Shown one piece after another: positions 45,875 through 54,819 of a stretch of DNA of 64,000 nt (its first letter is position 1; each line of letters starts with the position of its first letter). Origin of the DNA: Spirosoma oryzicola (lineage in GTDB: Bacteria > Bacteroidota > Bacteroidia > Cytophagales > Spirosomataceae); NCBI RefSeq assembly GCF_021233055.1, contig NZ_CP089538.1, forward strand, positions 4,108,501 to 4,172,500. Reading direction: 5' to 3'. The position numbers and the translations under genes were made by a program. The notes under the pieces are model-generated. The model saw only the letters and a list, made by a program, of their open reading frames with translations. It was not told the DNA's origin and ran no database searches.

Positions 45875-48652
45875 ATGAAACAACATTCTTTTACGCTACA
45901 ACCTTTCCGGACCCTGGCTACCTTGTGTGTAGGCGCTATCGGTCTGTGGGCTTACTCGGTCAGGCCCTTCGTCGATCCCGGCGATTTACCCGATGAGAAC
46001 CGCTTCACAAAAGTAGTCTTGGCCGAAAAGCTTAATGAGCCGCTCGAAATGGCCGTTCTACCCGATGAACGTGTATTGTTTATCGAACGGCATGGCGAGG
46101 TCAGACTTTATTCGCCGGCGACCAAGCAACTCAAAACGATCGCTACCATTCCGGTTAGCACCAAATACAAAGACAAAGAAGGCCACGAAACCGAAGCGGA
46201 AGATGGTCTGCTCGGTGTTAACATCGACCCTGATTTTACTAAAAACCACTGGGTATACCTCTACTACTCACCCGCTGGCGACGAGCCCAAGAATATTCTG
46301 ACCCGCTACGAATTACAGGGCGATGAGTTGGTTCTTTCGTCAAAAAAGGTGTTGCTGGAAGTTCCGGTGCAACGCGAGCAATGCTGTCATACCGGCGGCT
46401 CAATCGACTGGGACCGCGACGGCAACCTGTACCTATCGACCGGTGATAACACCAGCCCCCGCGCGACGCTCTACGCGCCCATCGATGAGCGGCCCGACCG
46501 CAGTCCGTGGGATGCTCAGAAATCGTCGGCTAACACCAACGATCTGCGGGGAAAAATTCTTCGTATTCACCCCGAAGCGGACGGAACATACACGATTCCG
46601 GAAGGCAACCTGTTCGCAAAAGGAACGCCCAAAACACGGCCTGAGATTTACACGATGGGTCATCGCAATCCGTACCGCATTTCGGTCGATAAACGAACAA
46701 ACTACGTATACTGGGGAGACGTTGGTCCCGACGCAGGAACCGATTCCGTTGGTGTTGGCCCGACCGCTGAAGATGAGTACAATCAGGCAAAAAAGCCCGG
46801 TAATTTTGGCTGGCCTTATTTTGTGGGCGACAACAAAGCCTACAACGACCTCGATTTTGTGACCAACAAATCAGGCGCTAAATTCGATCCGGCACACCCG
46901 TTCAACGATTCGCCGAACAGTACCGGTCTTCGCGATCTCCCGCCCGCTCAGCCCGCTTTGATTTCGTACCCAGCGGCTGAAAGCAAGAAGTTTCCGCTCA
47001 TGGGCAGTGGTGGCCGCAGCGCGATGGCTGGTCCTGCTTACTACAAAGACGATTTCAAAGGCGCTAAGCGTCCTTTTCCAGAGTACTACAACGGAAAACT
47101 CTTTCTGTACGAATGGATGCGCGATATGATTCTGGCGGTCAGCTTCGATGGCAAGGGCGACATGACCAAGATGGAGCGGTTCCTGCCTAATATGCCGTTG
47201 AGCCACCCGATTGACATGGCGTTTGGGCCAAATGGTGATCTGTACGTACTCGAATATGGTACGGGCTGGTTCCTCAAAAATGATGACTCGCGGTTGGTAC
47301 GCATTGAATTTAACGGAGGCAACCGTAAACCCAACGTACAGCTAGCGGCCAGTCAGAAAGCGGGTGCGGTACCCCTGAAAGTAAATCTATCATCGGCAGG
47401 TACTACCGATTTCGACGGCGATGCGTTAACCTACCAATGGAAAATTGTAAGCCGGACGGGCGGACAGCCAACGGTTTTGACCGAGCCGAATCCAACCTTC
47501 ACGTTTCAGAAACCCGGTCAATACAAAGCTATTCTGACCGTAACCGACGCCCACGGACTCGCCAGTACCCGCGAGGTAGACATTACAGCGGGAAACCAGC
47601 CACCCCAGGTGACGCTGGACATCACGAATGGAAACAAAAGCTTTTATTTTCCCGGTCAGCCGATTGCGTATCAGGTAAGCGTAACCGACAAGGAAGACGG
47701 AAGTCTGGCGAGTGGTCGCATTCCAGCGAAACAGGTTTTAGTGCGGGCGAACTACATAAACGAAGCAAATGCGAAGGAAACAGGTAGCAGCGAAGGGCAT
47801 AAGTTTTCGGAAGCGGCTTATCTGGGTACTGGCAAAACGCTTATGGACAAAAGCGATTGTAAAGCCTGTCATTTTACGGATAAAAAATCGGTCGGTCCCT
47901 CGTTTATCGACGTTGCGAAACGCTACAAAGGCGACGCAAATGCCGTAGCCAGCCTGTCGAACAAGATCATCAAAGGCGGTGGTGGCGTGTGGGGCGACGC
48001 CATTATGACGGCTCACCCTCAGTTGAATCAAGCTGACGCGGGCGAGATTGTCAGATACATTCTTACGCTGTCGGATCAGAAAGTTGCTAACCCCCTGTTG
48101 CCTGCCAAAGGAACGTACACACCGGCTCAGAACGAAAAAGGGAATCTGGTGTTTCAGGCATCTTACAAAGACAAAGGCGCGAACAATTTGCCCGCGCAGA
48201 CCGCCGAACAAACGCTTATTCTGCGCAATCCGGTGATGGCGATGGGATCAAGCGACCGCCAGTCGAAAGGGATAAACCTCTTCAAAATGGGTACACAACC
48301 GTACCCGCTAGTGATCGTCATGGGGGCGGATACGTACGTTCAATTCAATCAGCTCGATCTGACGGGAATCAAGGCAATGGAATTTGCGGTAGCTGTTCCC
48401 AAAGCGCAGTTGAGCGCCGTGGGCGGTCGCATTGAAGTGCGGATCGATTCGCCAACCGGCAAACTACTGGGTCAGACTGAAGACATTTTGCCCAGCGAAA
48501 GCAAAGACCCCGCCGAGATGTTTAAGCCAAGCATGGCGAAGGTAAGCGTTACGCCTACTATGGGTACGCACGATTTATATTTTGTCTTTAAAAACGAGAA
48601 AGCGGGTAAAGCTCCGCTCTTCGTCCCCGCTACCGTTCAATTTTCCAACTAA
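45875..48652 (+). CDS. PQQ-dependent sugar dehydrogenase / PKD / cytochrome c / CBM fusion
   Basis: 925-residue exported fusion; ATG at 45875 is chosen over a TTG six bases upstream. A signal segment (residues 1-28) precedes a six-bladed PQQ glucose/sorbosone-dehydrogenase propeller (about 45-475: PLEMAVLPDERVLFIERHGE, AEDGLLGVNIDPDF, HTGGSIDWDRDGNLYLSTGD, NFGWPYFVGDN). One PKD-type Ig domain (about 490-580) with GDALTYQWKIVSRTGG and GQYKAILTVTDAHG follows, then a cytochrome c domain with heme motif CKACH at 662-666 and GPSFIDVAKRYKG, and a C-terminal CBM6-like sandwich (about 750-925). It can oxidise a periplasmic sugar and pass electrons straight to its own heme. First of a three-gene operon. 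Confidence 0.92.
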   Translation: MKQHSFTLQPFRTLATLCVGAIGLWAYSVRPFVDPGDLPDENRFTKVVLAEKLNEPLEMAVLPDERVLFIERHGEVRLYSPATKQLKTIATIPVSTKYKDKEGHETEAEDGLLGVNIDPDFTKNHWVYLYYSPAGDEPKNILTRYELQGDELVLSSKKVLLEVPVQREQCCHTGGSIDWDRDGNLYLSTGDNTSPRATLYAPIDERPDRSPWDAQKSSANTNDLRGKILRIHPEADGTYTIPEGNLFAKGTPKTRPEIYTMGHRNPYRISVDKRTNYVYWGDVGPDAGTDSVGVGPTAEDEYNQAKKPGNFGWPYFVGDNKAYNDLDFVTNKSGAKFDPAHPFNDSPNSTGLRDLPPAQPALISYPAAESKKFPLMGSGGRSAMAGPAYYKDDFKGAKRPFPEYYNGKLFLYEWMRDMILAVSFDGKGDMTKMERFLPNMPLSHPIDMAFGPNGDLYVLEYGTGWFLKNDDSRLVRIEFNGGNRKPNVQLAASQKAGAVPLKVNLSSAGTTDFDGDALTYQWKIVSRTGGQPTVLTEPNPTFTFQKPGQYKAILTVTDAHGLASTREVDITAGNQPPQVTLDITNGNKSFYFPGQPIAYQVSVTDKEDGSLASGRIPAKQVLVRANYINEANAKETGSSEGHKFSEAAYLGTGKTLMDKSDCKACHFTDKKSVGPSFIDVAKRYKGDANAVASLSNKIIKGGGGVWGDAIMTAHPQLNQADAGEIVRYILTLSDQKVANPLLPAKGTYTPAQNEKGNLVFQASYKDKGANNLPAQTAEQTLILRNPVMAMGSSDRQSKGINLFKMGTQPYPLVIVMGADTYVQFNQLDLTGIKAMEFAVAVPKAQLSAVGGRIEVRIDSPTGKLLGQTEDILPSESKDPAEMFKPSMAKVSVTPTMGTHDLYFVFKNEKAGKAPLFVPATVQFSN

Positions 48653-48671
48653 TCCCTTTTTCTGCTGAACC

Positions 48672-49697
48672 ATGAGCCAATCTCGTCGTGAATTCCTTAA
48701 CCAACTTGGCCTGACAGCCGCCGGAATCGGCCTATCGTCCATTTTGCCAACCCAATCCTTTGCCCATATGCCCGCTAAAAAATTCAATTTCGACATCTCA
48801 CTCGCTGAGTTTTCGTTCGCGGGCGATCTGTTCTCCGGCAAAATGACCAACATGGATTTTCCGGCGCGTGCCAAAAACGATTTCGGTATCAACGTACTGG
48901 AGTATGTTTCCATGTTTTTCAACGACAAACATACCGATCAGGCTTATTTGAAAGAGCTTAAGCAGCGCTGCGACGACCTGGGCATGAAAAACAACCTCAT
49001 CATGGTTGATGGCGCTAACATTGCCGATCTGGATGCGACGAAACGCCAGCAAGCCGTTGAAGCGCATCGTCCCTGGGTCGAAGCCGCCAAATTTCTGGGA
49101 TGTAGTGCTATTCGGGTCAACCTGGGCGATTCGTCAAAAGCGTTATCGGGAACGCCCGATGATCCCGCTGACGAAGCGGCCAAAGCCGCTGCCGATGGCT
49201 ACCATAAACTGCTGGAATACGCTGCCAAATCGAACATCAACGTAATTGTCGAAAATCACTTTGGTAATTCGACCAATATCGACTGGTTGGTGGGTATCCT
49301 GAAGCAGGTCAACATGCCCAACGCGGGTCTCCTCCCCGATTTCGGCAACTTCTGTATGCAGCGCAGCAAGCCGGAAACCAACGATATAAAGGGGGTCATG
49401 GGCACCAAATGCATCAAAGAATATGATCGGTACGAAGGGGTCAAAAAAATGATGCCTTACGCCAAAGGAATCAGTGCCAAAACGCATAAGTTCGACGCCA
49501 AGGGCAACGAGACCGAGACCGATTTCCGGCGGATGTTCCAGATCATCAAGGATGCAGGTTTCAGCGGTTATGTGGGCGTTGAGTACGAAGGTGGCATCAT
49601 GAGCATGTACAATCCGACGGGTGGTTATCTATCTACCGCCGACGGCATCAAAGCCACGAAAAGTCTGCTCGAACGAGTACGAACTGAACTGGCCTAA
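48672..49697 (+). CDS. Tat-exported sugar phosphate isomerase/epimerase-like TIM barrel
   Basis: 341-residue xylose-isomerase-like TIM-barrel protein (AP endonuclease 2 family). N-terminal MSQSRREFLNQLG carries a textbook twin-arginine motif followed by a hydrophobic helix, so the folded protein is exported. The barrel shows the family's metal residues within VIVENHFGNSTNI, AGLLPDFGNF and GYVGVEYEGG. Sugar isomerase/epimerase or keto-sugar-processing activity is likely; the exact substrate is unknown. It is 19 bases after the dehydrogenase fusion and three bases before the ThuA gene, so one transcript makes all three. Export places it with the dehydrogenase in the periplasm. Confidence 0.92.
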   Translation: MSQSRREFLNQLGLTAAGIGLSSILPTQSFAHMPAKKFNFDISLAEFSFAGDLFSGKMTNMDFPARAKNDFGINVLEYVSMFFNDKHTDQAYLKELKQRCDDLGMKNNLIMVDGANIADLDATKRQQAVEAHRPWVEAAKFLGCSAIRVNLGDSSKALSGTPDDPADEAAKAAADGYHKLLEYAAKSNINVIVENHFGNSTNIDWLVGILKQVNMPNAGLLPDFGNFCMQRSKPETNDIKGVMGTKCIKEYDRYEGVKKMMPYAKGISAKTHKFDAKGNETETDFRRMFQIIKDAGFSGYVGVEYEGGIMSMYNPTGGYLSTADGIKATKSLLERVRTELA

Positions 49698-49700
49698 GCC

Positions 49701-50540
49701 ATGCGCAAACCCCTAAAAATCGTACTGGGTCTAGTTCTGTTCCTAGCGCTACTGGTGGGTGGCGCCGTCCTGTTCGGCATGTACGTAACCAGACAACTTC
49801 CCGGACAAGAACCGGTCTTTGACACCGTTCGTCCGGCAGATCCGGGTCAGGTTGGCGAGAAAGGCGTTTTGATCTTCTCAAAGACGAACGGTTTCCGGCA
49901 TGAGTCAATTGAACCCGGTATTGATGCGCTGCAAAAGGCCGGGAAGGAAAGAGGCTGGGATGTTCGTACGACCGAGAACGGTGCGTTCTTTAACGATGAT
50001 TACCTACGTCGCTTTAAGGTCGTTGTGTTTCTGTCAACAACCGGCGATATTCTGACCGCAGATCAGGAAAAAGCCTTCGAACGATTTGTCGAAAATGGTG
50101 GCGGTTACATGGGTATTCACGCGGCCTCGGATACGGAATACAGCTGGGACTGGTACGATCATTTGCTGGGTACGCACTTCCGCGATCATCCGCTTTTTCC
50201 CGAACACACGCCCGAAGCCGAGATCATTACGGACACGCGTACGCATCCAACGACGAAGCATCTGCCTGCCAAATGGCGAAAGGTCGATGAATGGTACAAC
50301 TTTAAACAAAGCGTACGGGGTAAAGACAGCATTCAGGTGTTGTTGACTCTCAACGAAGCGTCGTACAAAGCCACCTTACCCAAAGCGATGGGCGGAGATC
50401 ATCCGATTTCGTGGACAAATACTGTTCGCAAAGGCCGCGTTTTTTACACCGGCATGGGGCACACAAATGAAACATTTACCGATCCAAACGCAATGCCTCA
50501 TATTGTAGCGGGAATCGACTGGGCCGGACGGTTTGAGTAG
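49701..50540 (+). CDS. ThuA-domain protein, membrane-anchored
   Basis: 279-residue protein with an N-terminal membrane helix (RKPLKIVLGLVLFLALLVGG) and a ThuA domain from about residue 50: GVLIFSKTNGFRHESIEPGI, GFVENGGGYMGIH-like loop (FVENGGGYMGIHAASDTEY), LLGTHFRDHP and the C-terminal GRVFYTGMGHTNETF. ThuA proteins have a glutamine-amidotransferase-like fold and participate in trehalose and other disaccharide use through 3-keto intermediates in Rhizobium-type pathways. The anchor suggests periplasmic display. It starts three bases after the isomerase stop, so translation is coupled. Last gene of the dehydrogenase operon. Confidence 0.92.
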   Translation: MRKPLKIVLGLVLFLALLVGGAVLFGMYVTRQLPGQEPVFDTVRPADPGQVGEKGVLIFSKTNGFRHESIEPGIDALQKAGKERGWDVRTTENGAFFNDDYLRRFKVVVFLSTTGDILTADQEKAFERFVENGGGYMGIHAASDTEYSWDWYDHLLGTHFRDHPLFPEHTPEAEIITDTRTHPTTKHLPAKWRKVDEWYNFKQSVRGKDSIQVLLTLNEASYKATLPKAMGGDHPISWTNTVRKGRVFYTGMGHTNETFTDPNAMPHIVAGIDWAGRFE

Positions 50541-50573
50541 CGCTTGGCAACCACTTCGCTTAGGTCAGTAGAA

Positions 50574-50609
50574 AACAGAAAAAGCGGCTCCGGAGCCGCT
50601 TTTTCTGTT
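50574..50609. terminator. bidirectional intrinsic terminator
   Basis: A perfect 36-base palindrome (AACAGAAAAAGCGGCTC with its complement around CCGG) with T-runs on both strands separates the convergent ThuA and deacetylase genes. Confidence 0.95.
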
Positions 50610-50623
50610 GGGTTTAACCTCAA

Positions 50624-51559
50624 TTATTTGTTATCGAAGCTTTGAATCATGTTCCGATACATGGTCTTTGCTTTCCACTGCCCACCCGCAATAATCCGCC
50701 GGACGGTATAGAGCGGCATCTGATCATCGCGTTTGTCAGCCAGCGTGAACGCAGCTGCATAACCCCGTTTCTGTAGTTCAGGCAGAGCAGGCTTATTCCA
50801 CAGACCGAATGGATAAGCAAAATACCGAACGGGTTTACCGGTAATCGCTTCCAGCTTGGCTTTAGGCTCTTCCAGTTGTATTTTCCAATCTTCGCCCTGG
50901 TATTTCTTCACGTTGTGGTGATCCCAGGTATGCGCGCCAATGGTATGCCCCCGATCAGACAAATCCTTGATCTGGGCCTTATCCATGTACGGCTGCTTAC
51001 CCCGACGACCGATGGCGACGGTCATGATAAAAAATGACCCTTTGAAGCCATGCTTTTCGAGTTCAGGCGCTGCCACTTCGTACTGGTCCAGATCGCCATC
51101 ATCGAACGTGAGCATGAATGGCTTAGGCGGCAGAGGTGCGCCAGTCGTCAGATACGCGTAAAGCTGATCGGGCAAAATAGTGTGGTAACCACTATCGGCC
51201 AGCATCTGCATCTGTTCTTTGAAAGCGGCCACCGGAATGATGTAATCTTTCGCCGATTTGGAGTCACTCGCTCGCCAATCCCGAATCTGGTGATAACACA
51301 GAATGGGTACCTGAGGACGAGACAAAATAGTAGCCGCATCCGCTATCTTGCTGGCAGGAATACTTGTCGGATCAACGGAGGGTGCTGTTTCGGCGTTAGC
51401 TTTAGCGGGTTTATCCGCGTTGGATGCTTCGGTCGCCGTAGTCGTTTTTGTCGATTCGGCAGTGTCGGAGCCTTTTGATTGGCAACCAGTTAATGTAGCA
51501 CTAAGGGAAGCAGATAAACAAACAGCCGTTAGAAAGGGAACGATTGTACGGGTAAGCAT
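50624..51559 (-). CDS. polysaccharide deacetylase lipoprotein
   Basis: 311-residue CE4-type deacetylase, anchored as a lipoprotein at Cys26 (TLTGC). A Thr/Ala/Lys-rich linker (residues 30-75) separates the anchor from the NodB domain. Motifs: ILCYHQIR at the start, TFDDGD with the catalytic base and metal-binding Asp, and HTWDHH with the two metal His; FAYPFGLWN and TVRRIIAGG follow. It removes acetyl groups from a polysaccharide, possibly exopolysaccharide or peptidoglycan, in the periplasm or at the surface. ATG at 51559 is taken as start rather than an upstream one at 51580. It is single. Confidence 0.92.
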   Translation of the reverse strand: MLTRTIVPFLTAVCLSASLSATLTGCQSKGSDTAESTKTTTATEASNADKPAKANAETAPSVDPTSIPASKIADAATILSRPQVPILCYHQIRDWRASDSKSAKDYIIPVAAFKEQMQMLADSGYHTILPDQLYAYLTTGAPLPPKPFMLTFDDGDLDQYEVAAPELEKHGFKGSFFIMTVAIGRRGKQPYMDKAQIKDLSDRGHTIGAHTWDHHNVKKYQGEDWKIQLEEPKAKLEAITGKPVRYFAYPFGLWNKPALPELQKRGYAAAFTLADKRDDQMPLYTVRRIIAGGQWKAKTMYRNMIQSFDNK

Positions 51560-51770
51560 AGTAAATAAGTATGTCCCCAAACATACTGAAAAGACTTCGG
51601 CTCAGCGTATAGTTTTTAGTCAGGAAGCTAAAATTTAATGCTACGGTACTTAACGACAGCTGACATTTCATAAACAATCCTGTATTTCGCGAGCCAATTT
51701 TCAGCCCCAGCACCGAAATAAAGAACCTTAAAATCAGCAAGATAACTTTCTAGCTACCGTTCAACCCGGA

Positions 51771-52082
51771 CTAATTACTTGGCTTTGCCAACCGCATACC
51801 AAGTCCCATCCAGTTCATAAGTAAGCGAACCCAGGAATAAGCAGCAAGCTTGTTTTTTATGGTTGGGCGGGTCTTAGCCTTTAGTTTATTGACTATGTTT
51901 TCCCCCTGACTATAAAAAACGATTTTATCAGTAGACACCTCAATAATTGACAACGTATCCTCTTTGTCGTTTTTTTGACTAGTCGTTATTGATACGGCAT
52001 ACGAAAGAGCAGCTTCGACGGTTTCGGTGTAGGCAAAGGTGGGCTCATTGCCTTTATAGTACACCACAAGATAATTATCCAT
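51771..52082 (-). CDS. hypothetical protein
   Basis: 103-residue basic protein, no signal peptide and no recognised family. It has short strands (NYLVVYYKGNEPTFAYTET, KIVFYSQG) and a C-terminal helical tail rich in Lys, Trp and Leu (NKLKAKTRPTIKNKLAAYSW, MNWMGLGMRLAK). It may bind membrane or nucleic acid but nothing proves this. The gap before mutS2 is 235 bases without clear elements. Confidence 0.55.
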   Translation of the reverse strand: MDNYLVVYYKGNEPTFAYTETVEAALSYAVSITTSQKNDKEDTLSIIEVSTDKIVFYSQGENIVNKLKAKTRPTIKNKLAAYSWVRLLMNWMGLGMRLAKPSN

Positions 52083-52317
52083 GTATGATATGTAGTTTCG
52101 ATAAACCAGTGATTGATAACATTACCTTGTTTCTTTACGCTTATTAATTTCTAAGTAAACGTAAGTATAATACAAAGTATTTTCAAAAACTTTAACCGGA
52201 TTTATGACGCGCTCTATTACCAGCTGGTCACATATATAAAGGAATTTCTGTAGCGAACCTCCCCAGGCCAATAAACGTTATCTAAGTGGCTATTTATAAC
52301 GCCTTTTCACCCATTAA

Positions 52318-54750
52318 ATGCTTTACCCAAATACACTAGAACAAAAACTCGGGTTTGACACCATTCGTCAACATCTCAAAGACGCCTGCGTCAGTCAGTT
52401 AGGCCAGGATTACGTTGAGAAAATTCGATTTACGGACAACGCTCAACTGATTGATAAACTGCTACGACAAACCGATGAGTTTAAGCAGATTGTCCAGTAC
52501 GAACCTGAATTTCCAAGCAGTAATTATATTGACGTTCGGCCCCACCTGAACCGCGCCCGCGTTGAAGGTCTCGCCTTGACGGAAGCCGAATTTTTCGATC
52601 TAAAACTGGCGCTGCGGACCATTCAGGACTGTCTGAAATTTCTCGCCAAACGCGAAGAAAACAACGCCCATGCTGACCGTAGCTTTCCGTTCCTGCGTGA
52701 ATTGGCCGGTCCGATAGGTGTCGATAAAAATTTAACGAACGCCCTGGAACGGGTCATCGATGATCGGGGTCTTGTCCGCGACTCGGCTTCGCCCGAACTG
52801 GCCAGCATCCGTCGCCGTATTATTAGTGAGCAGGCCAACCTGCGCAAACGGCTCGACAGCATTTTGCGGCAAGCCCGCCAGAACGGCTGGATCCCGGACG
52901 ATCTAAGCTTAACCATTCGGGGTGGACGGTTGGTGATTCCGATTGCCGCTGAACACAAGCGCAAGATCAAGGGATTTGTGCACGATGAGTCGCAAACGGG
53001 ACAAACCGTGTTTCTCGAACCGGCTGAAGTTTTCGACGCGAACAACGAAATCCGGGAACTTGAGTACGAAGAACGGCGCGAAATCCACCGGATTCTGCTC
53101 GCATTAACGGATCAGATTCGTCCGCATCTGGACGAACTCAGGAAAGCCGTAAACTTTCTGGCCCAGATTGACTTCATCCGGGCGAAGGCAAAGCTGGCGG
53201 TTCAACTGGATGCTATCATGCCAAAGCTTATCGAGCGACCATTCGTGAACTGGATTGACGCCCGGCATCCGCTGTTGCACTTATCCTTCCAGAAGCAGGG
53301 AAAAACGGTCATACCGTTAAGCGTTCGCCTTGAGGAAAAAACACGAATTCTGATCATTTCCGGTCCCAACGCGGGTGGTAAGTCGGTAGCGCTGAAAACC
53401 ATTGGCCTGGTACAGTACATGCTCCAGTGCGGATTGCTGGTTCCGATGGCGGACTACTCCGAGATGGGCGTTTTTCAGAACCTATTCATTGACATTGGCG
53501 ACGAACAATCGCTCGAAAATGACCTGAGTACCTATTCGTCGCACCTGACGGCGATGAAGCAGTTTGTGATTGGGTCCAACAAACGGACTTTGTTTCTGAT
53601 TGACGAGTTTGGGACGGGTACGGAGCCGGGTTTGGGCGGAGCAATTGCGGAGTCGATCCTGGAAGAATTAAATAAGTCGGGGGCTTACGGAGTCATCAAT
53701 ACGCACTACACCAACCTGAAAGTCTTTGCCGACAAAACGTCGGGATTGATCAACGGAGCGATGCGCTTCGATGGCGAAAATCTGGAACCGCTCTACCAGC
53801 TGGAAATTGGTCGTCCGGGTAGTTCGTTTGCCTTCGAAATTGCGCAGAAGATCGGCTTACCCAAAGGCGTAATCGACCGGGCAAAAGAGAAGCTGGGCAA
53901 TCAGCAGGTAAACTTCGAGAAGCTGTTAAAAGAGCTGGATATTGAAAAGCGTGTGTTCTCGGAGAAAAACCTGGAGATCAGCATCAATCAGCGGAAACTG
54001 GCTCAACAACTGGCTGAATATACGGCGCTGAAAACCCGGCTCGACAACGAACAGAAACTCTTGATTAATAACGCCAAACTGAAAGCAAAAGCGTTGGTTC
54101 AGGAAGCGAATCAACGGATCGAGAGCACAATTCGTGAGATCAAGGAAAATAAGGCTGAACGCGAAGCAACCCGACAGGTTCGGCAGGATTTGGAGCAGTT
54201 TGAGCAGAAAGAGCTAAAGCCCGAAACGCTTGTTGCGGATAAACCCAAACCGGCAGAAGAAGAATTTGAAGCCGACAATGGGGCAATTACGGTCGGTAGC
54301 TACGTACGCATTGCCGGACAGAATGCGGTGGGTCAAGTCCTATCGTTGCGCGGTAAAGATGCCGAAATTCGCATCGGTGATCTGAAGTCGAACGTGAAAG
54401 TGAATCGGCTGGAAAAGGTAAGCAAGAAAGCCTTCAAAGACGCGACTGAAACGAAAGATGACCGCCCGCGTAGTCAGGGGCTGGATATGAACGAGAAGAT
54501 GCAGAACTTTAGCTTCAACCTCGACATCCGGGGCAAGCGGGGCGAAGAAGCCCTCGGCGAAGTAGACCGTTTTGTCGATGATGCGCTGATGCTCGGTTAT
54601 CCCGAATTGCGCATTGTTCACGGCAAAGGCGACGGTATTCTTCGGACGCTCGTACGGAATCACCTGCGTGGTTACAAGCAAGTTGGTAAGATGGAAGACG
54701 AACACGCCGACCGCGGTGGCGCGGGCGTAACCATCGTCCGAATGAAATAG
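52318..54750 (+). CDS. mutS2: endonuclease MutS2
   Basis: 810-residue MutS2. Core domain and clamp helices (residues about 1-310) precede the ATPase with Walker A GPNAGGKS at 349-356 and the Walker B region LFLIDEFGTGTEPG. A long coiled-coil region follows (about 515-645), and the C-terminal Smr nuclease domain begins at LDIRGKRGEEAL (residue 735) with the catalytic HGKGDGILR near 770. Unlike MutS1 it lacks the mismatch-recognition domain; MutS2 suppresses recombination and can act on stalled or collided ribosomes. Length fits the family (about 780-820). It converges on an SRA-HNH nuclease gene with a 52-base gap holding a hairpin. Confidence 0.95.
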   Translation: MLYPNTLEQKLGFDTIRQHLKDACVSQLGQDYVEKIRFTDNAQLIDKLLRQTDEFKQIVQYEPEFPSSNYIDVRPHLNRARVEGLALTEAEFFDLKLALRTIQDCLKFLAKREENNAHADRSFPFLRELAGPIGVDKNLTNALERVIDDRGLVRDSASPELASIRRRIISEQANLRKRLDSILRQARQNGWIPDDLSLTIRGGRLVIPIAAEHKRKIKGFVHDESQTGQTVFLEPAEVFDANNEIRELEYEERREIHRILLALTDQIRPHLDELRKAVNFLAQIDFIRAKAKLAVQLDAIMPKLIERPFVNWIDARHPLLHLSFQKQGKTVIPLSVRLEEKTRILIISGPNAGGKSVALKTIGLVQYMLQCGLLVPMADYSEMGVFQNLFIDIGDEQSLENDLSTYSSHLTAMKQFVIGSNKRTLFLIDEFGTGTEPGLGGAIAESILEELNKSGAYGVINTHYTNLKVFADKTSGLINGAMRFDGENLEPLYQLEIGRPGSSFAFEIAQKIGLPKGVIDRAKEKLGNQQVNFEKLLKELDIEKRVFSEKNLEISINQRKLAQQLAEYTALKTRLDNEQKLLINNAKLKAKALVQEANQRIESTIREIKENKAEREATRQVRQDLEQFEQKELKPETLVADKPKPAEEEFEADNGAITVGSYVRIAGQNAVGQVLSLRGKDAEIRIGDLKSNVKVNRLEKVSKKAFKDATETKDDRPRSQGLDMNEKMQNFSFNLDIRGKRGEEALGEVDRFVDDALMLGYPELRIVHGKGDGILRTLVRNHLRGYKQVGKMEDEHADRGGAGVTIVRMK

Positions 54751-54789
54751 AAGCTTAAATGTAGATTTTCTTATCTGAGGCTGCTTAAA

Positions 54790-54819
54790 GTGAAGTCGGG
54801 TTTTAAAGCCCGACTTCAC
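54790..54819. repeat. GTCGG-family hairpin, probable shared terminator
   Basis: GTGAAGTCGGG (54790-54800) pairs with CCCGACTTCAC (54809-54819) around TTTTAAAG. It separates the convergent mutS2 and SRA-HNH genes and belongs to the same repeat family as the hairpins at 8.8, 29.5, 30.6 and 55.7 kb. Confidence 0.8.
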
